Source: [Clostridium] innocuum
GTDB lineage: Bacteria; Bacillota_I; Bacilli_A; Erysipelotrichales; Erysipelotrichaceae
DNA length: 64,000 nt
Direction of reading: 5' to 3'
NCBI GenBank assembly: GCA_012317185.1
Contig: CP048838.1
Coordinates: 3,534,001-3,598,000, forward strand
Under the pieces are notes generated by a model. That model made no database searches. It was given only the letters and a program-made list of their open reading frames with translations, and was not told where the DNA came from. Below, piece after piece: positions 50,870-59,586 of this stretch. A program made the translations under genes and the position numbers. How positions within the stretch are numbered: the stretch's first letter is position 1; every line of letters starts with the position of its first letter.

Positions 50870-52711
50870 CTATTCTATGGTTAACACTGTTTGTCCAGCT
50901 TGAACATTCTTTTCATTCGTCAATTGAATTGTTTGAAAATCATTTGAGTTGCAAACAACATGTATAATCATTGTTGGATAACCTGCTTTTTTCACTTTTT
51001 CTAGTTCAACTTCAACTAATAACTCCCCTTTCTTAACTGCTTGTCCCTGTCTAACATGACAGTTAAATCCTTCACCATTCATATTAACTGTATCAATGCC
51101 GATATGAAGCAATAGTTCTAATCCCTCATCAGTTAATATTCCAATTGCATGTTTTGAAGGAAAAACCGCTGTAATTGTTCCATTTGCTGGAGAAACTACT
51201 TTTCCATTTACTGGTTCTATTGCAAAGCATTGTCCCATCATTCCTTCTGAGAATACATTATCTGGAATATCACTCATTGGAATAACACTTCCTTCACAAC
51301 TAGCATCAACATTAATTTTACCTAATGGAAGATTCTTTTGTTGTTCTTGTGAATCAAATCCCTCTGTATATTCATCATCTTTTACATCATCAAATCCAGT
51401 TACAATTACCCAAATGAATGCTACAATAAACGCCACTGTACATGATACAACAAACCAAATAAATGTATCTGTTAAGAATAATGGAATACCAATGATAGGT
51501 CCTGTTGCCATACCTGTTGCAGTTACATGGAAGAATCCAGCAATAGCACCACCTACTGCTCCACCAATACATACTCCGATAAGTGGTCTTTTTAATTTAG
51601 AAGTAATTCCATATAATGCTGGTTCTGTGATACCTAGAATTGCATTTAAAGCCGCTGTTCCTGCTAATGATTTAAAATCGCGATTTTTTGTTTTTAGGAA
51701 GACGGCAAATGTTGCTCCAGCTTGTGCTGAGTTAGAAGCGACATTTAGTCCCATTAAGTATTCAACACCGTATGTCGATAAAGACTGAACCATAACAGGT
51801 GTAAATCCATTATGAATTCCTAATAATACCATAATTGGGAAGAAACCAGAGAAAATGGCTCCAGCAATAACTCCATAATTTACATAAAATGTTAAGAAGT
51901 TTGAAGCAAGAACATCACTGATCATAGAGCCAACTGGACCAATCGCAACAATAACTAACACTCCAGTTACAAACACTGTAAGTAATGGAACCAAAATTGT
52001 TCTTAAAATACTTGGCACTACTTTAGCAAAGAATTTTTCTATATAGCTCATTACAATCACTGTCATAATAATTGGAAGAACTGAACTAGCATAAGAAGCA
52101 CTAAATACTGGAATTCCTAATAAATGATGTGTTGTTCCGTCTCCAAGCATATTAATTAAATCAGGATGAAGCATAATTCCTGCAACAACCATTGCCAAGT
52201 AACGATTACATTTGAAATGTGTCGCTGTACTTACTGCTAATAAGAATGGTAAGAAGTAATATGCTGCATCTGAGAATAACATCAGCCATTTAAACATTTC
52301 GCCATCTGGTGAAATAACATTTGCAAACATTAATCCTAATAAAATTCCTTTTAATAACCCTGCACCAATGATAGCTGGTAAAATTGGTGTGAATATTCCT
52401 GTAAAAGTATCAAGAATTACTGCAAGTAGTTTTTTCTTTTCTTTTGGCACTTCATTATTCTTTGATAAACCTACTAATGGTTCAAATTCCAAAAAGACAT
52501 CTGCAACTTTTGGACCTAAAATAACTTGATATTGCCCTTCTACAAGGTTCACCCCCATAACTCCAGGAAGCTTTTTAATTTGATCCTCCTTGATAATGTT
52601 TAAATCTTTGATCGTCATCCTTAAACGAGTAATACAGTGAGTGACTGCTGAAATATTTTCTTTCCCACCTACTAATTCAAGAATTTGTGTGGCTAATTCT
52701 TTATTTGTCAT
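50870..52711 (-). CDS. PTS beta-glucoside-specific EIIBCA
   Basis: A protein of 613 residues in the order B-C-A. EIIB (1-85) has the phosphocysteine in AVTHCITRLRMTIKD. EIIC (about 100-460) has about ten membrane segments and the GITEPALYGI motif. EIIA (about 480-613) has the phosphohistidine in ELLLHIGIDTVNMNG. It imports and phosphorylates beta-glucosides at the membrane. AGGAGG precedes the ATG. It is the first gene after the RpiR regulator; the codon use is clearly more AT-rich than in the core genes. Confidence 0.95.
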   Translation of the reverse strand: MTNKELATQILELVGGKENISAVTHCITRLRMTIKDLNIIKEDQIKKLPGVMGVNLVEGQYQVILGPKVADVFLEFEPLVGLSKNNEVPKEKKKLLAVILDTFTGIFTPILPAIIGAGLLKGILLGLMFANVISPDGEMFKWLMLFSDAAYYFLPFLLAVSTATHFKCNRYLAMVVAGIMLHPDLINMLGDGTTHHLLGIPVFSASYASSVLPIIMTVIVMSYIEKFFAKVVPSILRTILVPLLTVFVTGVLVIVAIGPVGSMISDVLASNFLTFYVNYGVIAGAIFSGFFPIMVLLGIHNGFTPVMVQSLSTYGVEYLMGLNVASNSAQAGATFAVFLKTKNRDFKSLAGTAALNAILGITEPALYGITSKLKRPLIGVCIGGAVGGAIAGFFHVTATGMATGPIIGIPLFLTDTFIWFVVSCTVAFIVAFIWVIVTGFDDVKDDEYTEGFDSQEQQKNLPLGKINVDASCEGSVIPMSDIPDNVFSEGMMGQCFAIEPVNGKVVSPANGTITAVFPSKHAIGILTDEGLELLLHIGIDTVNMNGEGFNCHVRQGQAVKKGELLVEVELEKVKKAGYPTMIIHVVCNSNDFQTIQLTNEKNVQAGQTVLTIE

Positions 52712-52768
52712 ACTTTTTCCTCCTCTACATTTGCTTTAAATATTTATACTTTCTGTATTGACAATTGC

Positions 52769-52797
52769 ATTATAGCAACCAATGTAAGCACATACAA
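52769..52797 (-). promoter_or_regulatory. Sigma-A promoter of the beta-glucoside operon
   Basis: TTGTAT and TATAAT on the minus strand, separated by 17 bases, about 60 bases before the EIIBCA start codon. No antiterminator (LicT-type) leader hairpin was recognised. Confidence 0.7.
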
Positions 52798-52870
52798 TAT
52801 AGCTAAATATCAATGGTCTTAAAGTTTCAAACTAAGAAAAAAAAGAGAACTTTTTTTGAAATTATGAGTT

Positions 52871-53713
52871 TCAAAAATCCTCTTTCTTACTATAAATATT
52901 CTCCACATCTAAAGCATTCTTTATATGATAATCAAAATCTTTTACTAACAAACAGGCAAATAAAATATCTAAAATGTAATTCATTGATATTGCAAGTAAC
53001 ATCATTTCAAAACCAGCTATAATATTTTTATCATATACCTGTAAGTAATGATCACAAACATTTTTTAAATCATCAAATTCTTCTCCACCAATACCTAATG
53101 TATACTGGCCAATAGATTTAACCTTTCTAGCACTATATACTGCTTGCTTATTTCCTCCAGTAAATGAAAGAATAATGGATACTCTTTTATTGTTTTTTGT
53201 ACTCATAACATAATGCTCATTTAAATTTGTGAAAATATTACACTGCTTACCCAATGTTTGAAATTTAAACATTGCTGATTCTGCTATTGCTTGTGTTACT
53301 CCTGAACAATAGAAATCAATTACTTCTGCATTTTTTATTTTTTGAACGATACTTCTCACTAATTCTTTATTTAACATCAAATTTGTGTTTACTATTGCAA
53401 CATTATAAAAATGAGGCATCTTTCCTAAAATATCACTTACGCCACTATACTTATTGAATGGTTGTTTTAATCGAATATCTTTAATCTTATCTCTTTCATA
53501 ATTTTCTTGTTGAATGACTCTTTTAAGTTCTTCATAGCTGCCTACACCTATTTTTTTACAAAACCTAAATACAGTAGATTTACTAGTTAATGTAATCATT
53601 CCTAAATCATCAGCTGTTAATTCATCTAAAGAATATGGGTTTTTCAAAATATAATCAGCAATACTTTGCTCAGAATGAGTAAATATTTCTTTTTCTAATT
53701 TATCAAAAATCAC
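52871..53713 (-). CDS. RpiR/MurR-family transcriptional regulator
   Basis: A protein of 280 residues. The N-terminal HTH covers residues about 1-75 (HSEQSIADYILKN, DDLGMITLTSKSTVFRFCKK) and the C-terminal SIS domain about 100-250 (VIDFYCSGVTQAIAESAMFK, IILSFTGGNKQAVYS), which binds a phosphosugar. It should control the beta-glucoside operon that follows in the same direction. The start is a GTG at 53713 (IFDKLEKEIF) with AGGAGG seven bases upstream; a longer ATG reading would include the ribosome binding site itself. Confidence 0.88.
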   Translation of the reverse strand: MIFDKLEKEIFTHSEQSIADYILKNPYSLDELTADDLGMITLTSKSTVFRFCKKIGVGSYEELKRVIQQENYERDKIKDIRLKQPFNKYSGVSDILGKMPHFYNVAIVNTNLMLNKELVRSIVQKIKNAEVIDFYCSGVTQAIAESAMFKFQTLGKQCNIFTNLNEHYVMSTKNNKRVSIILSFTGGNKQAVYSARKVKSIGQYTLGIGGEEFDDLKNVCDHYLQVYDKNIIAGFEMMLLAISMNYILDILFACLLVKDFDYHIKNALDVENIYSKKEDF

Positions 53714-53764
53714 TTTAACACCTCCTGCCAAATTTATAATAATAACATGTGATCAACTACCTTT

Positions 53765-53793
53765 ATTATATACTTAAATTAAGTAAATGTCAT
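53765..53793 (-). promoter_or_regulatory. Promoter of the RpiR gene
   Basis: ATGACA and TATAAT on the minus strand, separated by 17 bases. The -35 box is a near-consensus match. Confidence 0.6.
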
Positions 53794-53865
53794 ACTATAA
53801 TCATCATTTAAATCACTATTATTTTAAACATATATTAGATTTTTTGCTTTTATGTTTTACCTTAA

Positions 53866-53953
53866 ATCTCTTTTTTTCTCGAACACTAAAACAAGGAAAA
53901 AATGTACAAGAAAAGCCTGACTTTTATTAAAATCAGGCAAATTAGCATTTACT
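53866..53953. repeat. Imperfect direct repeat B, with a left-facing terminator hairpin
   Basis: Partner of 47061-47149. It carries GCCTGA (53915-53920) and TCAGGC (53933-53938) with a T-tract on the minus strand. It lies between the RpiR promoter and the rlmD-type gene and may mark the right end of the island. Confidence 0.65.
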
Positions 53954-54006
53954 ATCAGTTGCACCCCATTTTGAGTGCTTCAAATTTTGCTTATCAAAAA
54001 GTGTCG

Positions 54007-54032
54007 AAAAGCCTTTATTCATGGGCTTTTTT
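54007..54032. terminator. Bidirectional terminator hairpin after the RlmD-type gene
   Basis: AAAAGCC / GGCTTTT with a 10-base loop, T-tracts on both strands, immediately after the stop codon of the minus-strand methyltransferase gene. Confidence 0.75.
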
Positions 54033-54038
54033 GCACTT

Positions 54039-55367
54039 TTATTTTCTCACTATCAGACACACACATTCGACGTGATGTGTAAATGGAAACATATCCAGAG
54101 GCTGCACAATTTCTGTACGATACCCCTTCTCTTCCAGCAGCTTTAAATCCCTTGCCAGTGTCCCGGGATCACAGGACACATAAACAATCCGTTTTGGCTG
54201 CATCATCACCATACTGTCAATCGTCTGTACATCACACCCCTTGCGCGGCGGATCTACCACAATCACATCCGGATGTGCCCCCTGCTCACACAGCTTTTTC
54301 GCATAGTCAGCCGCATCACTGCATACAAAATCAATATTCGCAATGCCATTCAATGCCGCATTCTTTCTCGCATCACGAATCGCCTGCGGTACGATTTCAA
54401 TTCCCGTCACATGCTTGGCCTGCTGTGCTAAAAACATGGAAATCGTTCCAACCCCGCAATACAAATCCAATACGGCTTCCTTTCCCGTAAGCTGTGCAAA
54501 CTCCAGAGCCTTTCCATATAATATCTCCGTCTGTCTTGGATTCACCTGATAGAAGGACTTTGAGGATATGGAAAATTTTAAGTCATGAATACTGTCAGTG
54601 ATAGCATGCTCACCAAACAACAGCTGTTCCTTATCCCCCAAAATGACATTATCATCCCGTACATTCAGATTTAATATGACACTCTTTACAAACGGCAATG
54701 CCGCAGTCAGCTCCTGCACCATCTCCTTCCCATGTGGAATCTGAAAGGAACGCACAATCCAGACAACCATTACCTCATCACTGAAAAATGCATGCTTGAT
54801 CAACAGATGACGAAACAGCTTCGCATTCTGATATTTCTCAAATAATTTACGCATTTCCTGTAATACCGCATTGATCCGCTCACTCTGAATCAGACACGTA
54901 TCCGTATCGATGATGGCATTGGAGTTGATACGATAAAAGCCGGTAACCGTTTTACCTTTATCAACTCCGACCGGAATCTGCCCTTTGTTGCGATAATTGG
55001 TATAGCAATCCTGCATCCCCAGCACATCCTGCACCTCAATATCAAGGTGTGCTATCCGCTGCATCACATCCTGCACCTTCTGCTTCTTAAACCGCAGCTG
55101 CTCCGCATAGGACATATGCTGAAGCTGACAGCCTCCGCACTGCTTTGCAATCGGACAGGGGGGAGCAACACGCTGTGAGGATGTTTTACTTCTTTTCATC
55201 AGCCTGCCATAGCCAAATTTCTTTTTTGCCATCGTGACAACCAGCTCTCCCGCTTCCCCCTCCAGCATGCCCTTCACAAACAGCGGAAAGCCGTCTATCT
55301 TTACAACCCCGTGCCCGTCGTGCGTATATCCGCTGCAGACACCATATACCTGATCATTTTTCTTCAT
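54039..55367 (-). CDS. rlmD: 23S rRNA (uracil-C5)-methyltransferase, RlmD/RumA family
   Basis: A protein of 442 residues. An N-terminal TRAM domain (GVCSGYTHDGHGVVKIDGFP) is followed by an Fe-S cysteine cluster (CPIAKQCGGCQLQH). The SAM site is LDLYCGVGTISMFLA, and the catalytic cysteine is in YVSCDPGTLARDL. PPRKGCDVQ is also typical. It methylates uracil in 23S rRNA (C5 of U747 and/or U1939 in the known members). It is core, GC-richer DNA compared with the island to its left. Confidence 0.93.
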   Translation of the reverse strand: MKKNDQVYGVCSGYTHDGHGVVKIDGFPLFVKGMLEGEAGELVVTMAKKKFGYGRLMKRSKTSSQRVAPPCPIAKQCGGCQLQHMSYAEQLRFKKQKVQDVMQRIAHLDIEVQDVLGMQDCYTNYRNKGQIPVGVDKGKTVTGFYRINSNAIIDTDTCLIQSERINAVLQEMRKLFEKYQNAKLFRHLLIKHAFFSDEVMVVWIVRSFQIPHGKEMVQELTAALPFVKSVILNLNVRDDNVILGDKEQLLFGEHAITDSIHDLKFSISSKSFYQVNPRQTEILYGKALEFAQLTGKEAVLDLYCGVGTISMFLAQQAKHVTGIEIVPQAIRDARKNAALNGIANIDFVCSDAADYAKKLCEQGAHPDVIVVDPPRKGCDVQTIDSMVMMQPKRIVYVSCDPGTLARDLKLLEEKGYRTEIVQPLDMFPFTHHVECVCLIVRK

Positions 55368-55382
55368 CTTCTCACCTCATTG

Positions 55383-55405
55383 AAAAAAGGGCAGGCCGCC
55401 CTTTT
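55383..55405 (-). terminator. Terminator overlapping the stop of the membrane protein gene
   Basis: AAAAGGGC / GCCCTTTT with a 5-base loop, T-tract of six on the minus strand. The stop codon of the upstream gene touches the hairpin. Confidence 0.85.
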
Positions 55406-56000
55406 ACTTGTTTTTCTTAGCTGCTTCTTCCTGCTGCTTTAACAGCTTTTCTGCGACGGATTTATTTTTCGGAGATGAAGGTGTAGAAACGTTCGGCTTC
55501 TTCGCTGCCGCTGTCTTCGTCTTGATCTTATAAATCTGATCATCCGCAGAATGCTTGTCATCCGGAATGAAATTATAAACATGCACTTCCAGATCATACA
55601 TCTTATCGGAATCGTTATTTGTAAAATACTTCTTGATAGGAAGAATATCATTCACCTTATCATAGGCTTCATTCATAATACTCTTCACCTTGGCACTGCT
55701 GGCATCATCCTTAGTATCAATATTGATACGCAGGGTAGCACTGATCAAATTGACTTCAACGCTTTCAACACCATCCAGCTTCATTGCGGACTTCACCTTG
55801 TCCAGCTGCTCTTCTGTTATGGCCGGGTTCAGTGAATTGTCAAAACGGCTGCCGACCGTAGGACTTCCGCTGCTCTCCTTGGCACTCAGATAAATCCATC
55901 CAAGCAGCAGTACAGGAATCAGAATAACAATACCGGCAATCCAGTATAGTATCTTGCTCTTTCCGCCGCCTGCTTTTGTTTTTTTCTTCTTTTTACTCAT
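55404..56000 (-). CDS. Membrane-anchored protein of unknown function
   Basis: A protein of 198 residues. A lysine-rich start (SKKKKKTKAGGGKSKI) precedes one membrane segment (YWIAGIVILIPVLLLGWIYL), then an extracytoplasmic domain of about 120 residues, ending with a lysine-rich tail (VAEKLLKQQEEAAKKNK). The start at MSKKKK follows GGAG with spacing eight. The domain (AMKLDGVESVEVNLISATLR, INIDTKDDASSAKVKSI) is not recognised. It is conserved-looking and lies between the rlmD-type gene and the gat operon. Confidence 0.75.
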   Translation of the reverse strand: MSKKKKKTKAGGGKSKILYWIAGIVILIPVLLLGWIYLSAKESSGSPTVGSRFDNSLNPAITEEQLDKVKSAMKLDGVESVEVNLISATLRINIDTKDDASSAKVKSIMNEAYDKVNDILPIKKYFTNNDSDKMYDLEVHVYNFIPDDKHSADDQIYKIKTKTAAAKKPNVSTPSSPKNKSVAEKLLKQQEEAAKKNK

Positions 56001-56196
56001 GGGGTTCACTCCTGACTATATAGACAATGAGCATACTCCTTAGGAGTCATGCCTGATTACACGATTGTGTTTCTAGTATAGCACATTTACCAGTATAACA
56101 CAAAACCGCGAGAATTACAGCGGGAATCTTCTTACGATTTCCTAAAATTGACAGCTTCACAGACAGGCTTTTTCAAAAGCTACCCTGCAATATATA

Positions 56197-56251
56197 AGCC
56201 GGTGTTTCGCATAGCATCCGTGCCTTACGCTCGCAGGCTTCATCACCGGCT
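56197..56251. repeat. Long-range hairpin in the 3' region of gatB
   Basis: AGCCGGTG / CACCGGCT are 39 bases apart and enclose a smaller stem. No T-tract follows, so it is not a simple terminator. It lies just downstream of the gatB stop codon. Confidence 0.5.
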
Positions 56252-56265
56252 GGCGCAACAGAATG

Positions 56266-57690
56266 CTAGCGCTTTTTCAACTCCTCCTGAATCAGCTTAT
56301 TCGTCATCGCCGGATTCGCCTGTCCCTTGCTGGCCTTCATTACCTGACCAACCAGGAAGCCGACAGCACGGTCCTTACCGTTTTTGAAATCTTCAATGGA
56401 TTGCGGGTTGTTATCCAGAACAGCGCTAACCATGGCAAGCAGCTCACTGCTGTCACTCATCTGCTTCATACCCTTTTCTTCCACGACCTTCTTCGGATCC
56501 TTGCCCTGCATGATGTCCTCAAACACGATTTTTGCCTGCTTGCCGCTTATTTCACCGGCATCCACCATATTTACCATATCCGCAAGATGCTTTGGATTAC
56601 ACGGATTATCCACCAGCTTGATATTTGCCTTATTCAATGCAGCTGTAACCTCAACGATCACCCAGTTTGCTGCCTTCTTATAGTTCTTTGTATACTGACA
56701 TACCTCATCGAAAAAGTTGCTCAGCTCACGATTGGCAACGAGTACATCAGCATCGTATTCCTTCAGTGCATAATCGTGCATATAGCGTGCCTTACGCTCA
56801 TCCGGAAGCTCCTCCATATTGTCCTGAATGTCTTTGATCCATGCCGCATCCAGACGAATCGGTGGAATATTCGGTTCTGGGAAGAACTTGTAGTCCACAT
56901 TTCCTTCCTTTTTCCGCATCAGAATCGTTGTTTTCTGCGTTTCATCATAACGACGGGTTGCCTGTACGACTTCCTCACCGTTTTCCAGCAGCTCCCTTTG
57001 ACGTGCCACCTCTGCATCAATCGCCTTCTGTACATTGGAAATGGAATTCAGATTTTTGACCTCGGTTTTGGTACCAAGAGCTTCACTGCCCTGCGGACGT
57101 ATGGAAACATTGACATCACAGCGCATGCTTCCCTCTTCCATTTTAACATCACTGACTCCAAGGTAATACAGCATACTTCTCAGCTTTTCCACATAGGCAG
57201 CTGCCTCTGCCCCGTTTCGGATATCCGGTTCACTGACGATTTCCACCAGCGGTGTTCCCGCACGGTTGTAGTCTACCAGTGTCCCCGCATCGCTGTGAAA
57301 CTGCTTAGCGGTATCCTCTTCCATATGAATACGGTTGATGCGGATATCCTTTTCCCCGTCATCCGTTTTAATGGTAATGACACCGTTGGAGCCAATCGGA
57401 TGAAACTGCTGGGTTATCTGGAAGCCCTTAGGAAGATCGGAATAATAATAGTTCTTGCGATCAAACTTCACCAGCGGATCGATTTCACACTTCAATGCCG
57501 TTGCGGCCAGAATTGCCAGACGCACAGCATCCTTATTTACACAGGGGAGTGTTCCGGGATGTCCCAGATCCACTTCATTTACACAGGTGTTCGCTACCTC
57601 TCCAAAGGATGTCGGTGCCCCTGAGAACATTTTTGTTTTGGTTTTCAGCTCGCAGTGGATTTCAATCCCTATGACTGTTTCGTATTTCAT
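56266..57690 (-). CDS. gatB: Asp-tRNA(Asn)/Glu-tRNA(Gln) amidotransferase subunit B
   Basis: A protein of 474 residues, the normal length. The start ETVIGIEIHCELKTKTKMFS is the GatB signature, followed by NTCVNEVDLGHPGTLPCVN, YYYSDLPKGFQITQQ and the tRNA-binding YqeY-like tail at the C-terminus. It phosphorylates the misacylated Glu- or Asp-tRNA before amidation by GatA. Its start overlaps the end of gatA by four bases (ATGA type). It is the last gene of the gatCAB operon. Confidence 0.97.
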   Translation of the reverse strand: MKYETVIGIEIHCELKTKTKMFSGAPTSFGEVANTCVNEVDLGHPGTLPCVNKDAVRLAILAATALKCEIDPLVKFDRKNYYYSDLPKGFQITQQFHPIGSNGVITIKTDDGEKDIRINRIHMEEDTAKQFHSDAGTLVDYNRAGTPLVEIVSEPDIRNGAEAAAYVEKLRSMLYYLGVSDVKMEEGSMRCDVNVSIRPQGSEALGTKTEVKNLNSISNVQKAIDAEVARQRELLENGEEVVQATRRYDETQKTTILMRKKEGNVDYKFFPEPNIPPIRLDAAWIKDIQDNMEELPDERKARYMHDYALKEYDADVLVANRELSNFFDEVCQYTKNYKKAANWVIVEVTAALNKANIKLVDNPCNPKHLADMVNMVDAGEISGKQAKIVFEDIMQGKDPKKVVEEKGMKQMSDSSELLAMVSAVLDNNPQSIEDFKNGKDRAVGFLVGQVMKASKGQANPAMTNKLIQEELKKR

Positions 57691-59108
57691 GCGTCTACCT
57701 CCACATCATTACCTTTTAATCCTGTTTCCTCTTCAATCGCCAGTCCGATATTAAACAATGTCTGCTCATCAAATGCCTTCGCCGTCATATTGATACCGAT
57801 CGGCATACCTTCCGCAAAGCCGGTCGGCATGGTCATGCTCGGATATCCGGAAAAGTTGCCCAGCACCATATGATTTTCAGCCACATTGTTATCTGCCCCA
57901 AGATGAGAATCCTTGGATTCCTCTGCCAGCGGCGCGATTGTTCCTGCAGCAGAGGCAATGACAACATCGCTGTTGGCAAGAACACGGTTCAGCTCCTCCA
58001 CAATCAGGCGGCGAACCTTCTGCGCCTTGCGGAAGATCTTATCCTGATTTTCCACAAACAGAGAATAGCTTCCGATGACAAAACGCTTGCGTACATAGGA
58101 ACAGAAGCCCTTTGTCCGGGTGTTGATCATGACATCCTCCACGTTTTCTCCAGCCTCACGCATACCAAAACGGATTCCATCCAGATTGGAATGGTTGGCT
58201 GTAGCCTCGGCATTCGCAATAATATAGTAGGTAGGCATCAGTGCCTTCATCAGCTTATCATCCATGCGCACATGTGTAACAGTAGCACCGCGTGCCTCCA
58301 GCTTCTTCATCAAAGCGTCAAAATTCTCACGGATTGCAGGATCTGCAACCGCCTCCTGTACATTATCCAAAACAGCAATTCGCTTTCCGCGAAGGTCATG
58401 ATTCAGGTTAGCAGCATAGGCCTCCACTGCACGGTTGGATGAGGTCATGTCACGGTCATCGCGACCAGCCAGCACCTCCAGTGCAACCGCTGTATCCTGT
58501 ACGGATGTGGTAAAATAACCCACATGATCCAGACTGGATGCATACGGAATGATACCATAGCGGGAGATTCTTCCATAGGTTGGCTTCATGCCGATAATCC
58601 CCTGGTATGCGGCCGGCTTGCGCACACTGTCACCGGTATCCGTACCAATGGCAAACGGAACGACTCCAGCCGCTACAAGTGCTGCACTGCCGCCGCTGCT
58701 TCCTCCGGAAATTCTGCTTTCATCCCAGGCATTGTTAACTGGTCCTGTGTAGGCATTGCGGTTGGTTCCGCCCATGCCCAGCTCATCCATACTGGCCTTT
58801 GCTATTACAACAGCGCCTGCAGCTTGCAGCTTATCAACGATATGCGCATTGTATACCGGGATATAATTATCCAGAATGCGGGAGGATGCCGTGGTACGGA
58901 TTCCCTTCGTATTCACGTTATCCTTTAAAACAACTGGCATGCCATACATCGCTGCATCTGCGCCGATTGCTTCCAGCTCCTTCAGCTGCTCTTTCGGGTC
59001 TACAAAGGTAACAGCAGCATTCAAACGCGCCTGTGCTTCCTTCGCTTTTTCCAAAGCCTCGTAAACGCGGCCCTCCACGTCCTGCTTTCTCGCTCTTTCA
59101 AAATCCAT
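57687..59108 (-). CDS. gatA: Asp-tRNA(Asn)/Glu-tRNA(Gln) amidotransferase subunit A
   Basis: A protein of 473 residues of the amidase-signature family. The catalytic lysine is in VVLKDNVNTKG, and the two serines are in the GGSSGGSAALVAAG loop. It splits glutamine to ammonia, which is used on Glu-tRNA(Gln) or Asp-tRNA(Asn). GTDTGDSVRKPAAY differs slightly from the common GSDTGGSIRQPA form but keeps the backbone-binding residues. Its start lies one base from the stop of gatC. Confidence 0.97.
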   Translation of the reverse strand: MDFERARKQDVEGRVYEALEKAKEAQARLNAAVTFVDPKEQLKELEAIGADAAMYGMPVVLKDNVNTKGIRTTASSRILDNYIPVYNAHIVDKLQAAGAVVIAKASMDELGMGGTNRNAYTGPVNNAWDESRISGGSSGGSAALVAAGVVPFAIGTDTGDSVRKPAAYQGIIGMKPTYGRISRYGIIPYASSLDHVGYFTTSVQDTAVALEVLAGRDDRDMTSSNRAVEAYAANLNHDLRGKRIAVLDNVQEAVADPAIRENFDALMKKLEARGATVTHVRMDDKLMKALMPTYYIIANAEATANHSNLDGIRFGMREAGENVEDVMINTRTKGFCSYVRKRFVIGSYSLFVENQDKIFRKAQKVRRLIVEELNRVLANSDVVIASAAGTIAPLAEESKDSHLGADNNVAENHMVLGNFSGYPSMTMPTGFAEGMPIGINMTAKAFDEQTLFNIGLAIEEETGLKGNDVEVDA

Positions 59109-59109
59109 T

Positions 59110-59403
59110 TTACTTCACCACCTTTGGCACATGTACATGCCCTGCTTTTGCACTTTTCACATTCAGAAGCGCGGCTTCCTGTGATATTACATTATCTACG
59201 CTGTCCTCACGCAGAAATGTCGTTTCTGCTTCAAACGGGTAGATCATTTCTTCAACACCCTCTGTATCAATGCCGTCCAGCAGCTCGATCTGCTGCAGCA
59301 ATACCTTAAATTCCTCCTGCAGCTCACTGACCTCTTCATCATTCAGATCAAACATGATGTCATGTGCCAGCTTCTTGAAATATTCTGCACTAAATTCTTC
59401 CAT
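59110..59403 (-). CDS. gatC: Asp-tRNA(Asn)/Glu-tRNA(Gln) amidotransferase subunit C
   Basis: A protein of 97 residues, the usual GatC length. It has the helical start EYFKKLAHDIMFDLNDEEVS and the loop LLDGIDTEGVEEMIYPFE that wraps around GatA and GatB and stabilises them. The start follows GGAGG with a spacing of five; four extra upstream codons are rejected. It is the first gene of gatCAB. Confidence 0.93.
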   Translation of the reverse strand: MEEFSAEYFKKLAHDIMFDLNDEEVSELQEEFKVLLQQIELLDGIDTEGVEEMIYPFEAETTFLREDSVDNVISQEAALLNVKSAKAGHVHVPKVVK

Positions 59404-59586
59404 GATTGCCTCCATTCCTTCGCCTTGCGCGATTCAGATTTCTGAAAAAGAGAATGCGTTTTGTTCGATACCGTCACATCTCTTTTCGATCTTCCCTTTT
59501 TTATTTATACCGTTGTATGAAAATCTTGAAAAGGCATAGCAACAGTTCCTACGAAATTCATTTTATTCTTCTTTTCTATTTCTGGA

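Noticed and set aside
56263..57624. A 453-codon open frame on the plus strand
   Set aside because: It lies fully opposite gatB, has no ribosome binding site and no family features. It comes from the codon pattern of the real gene.
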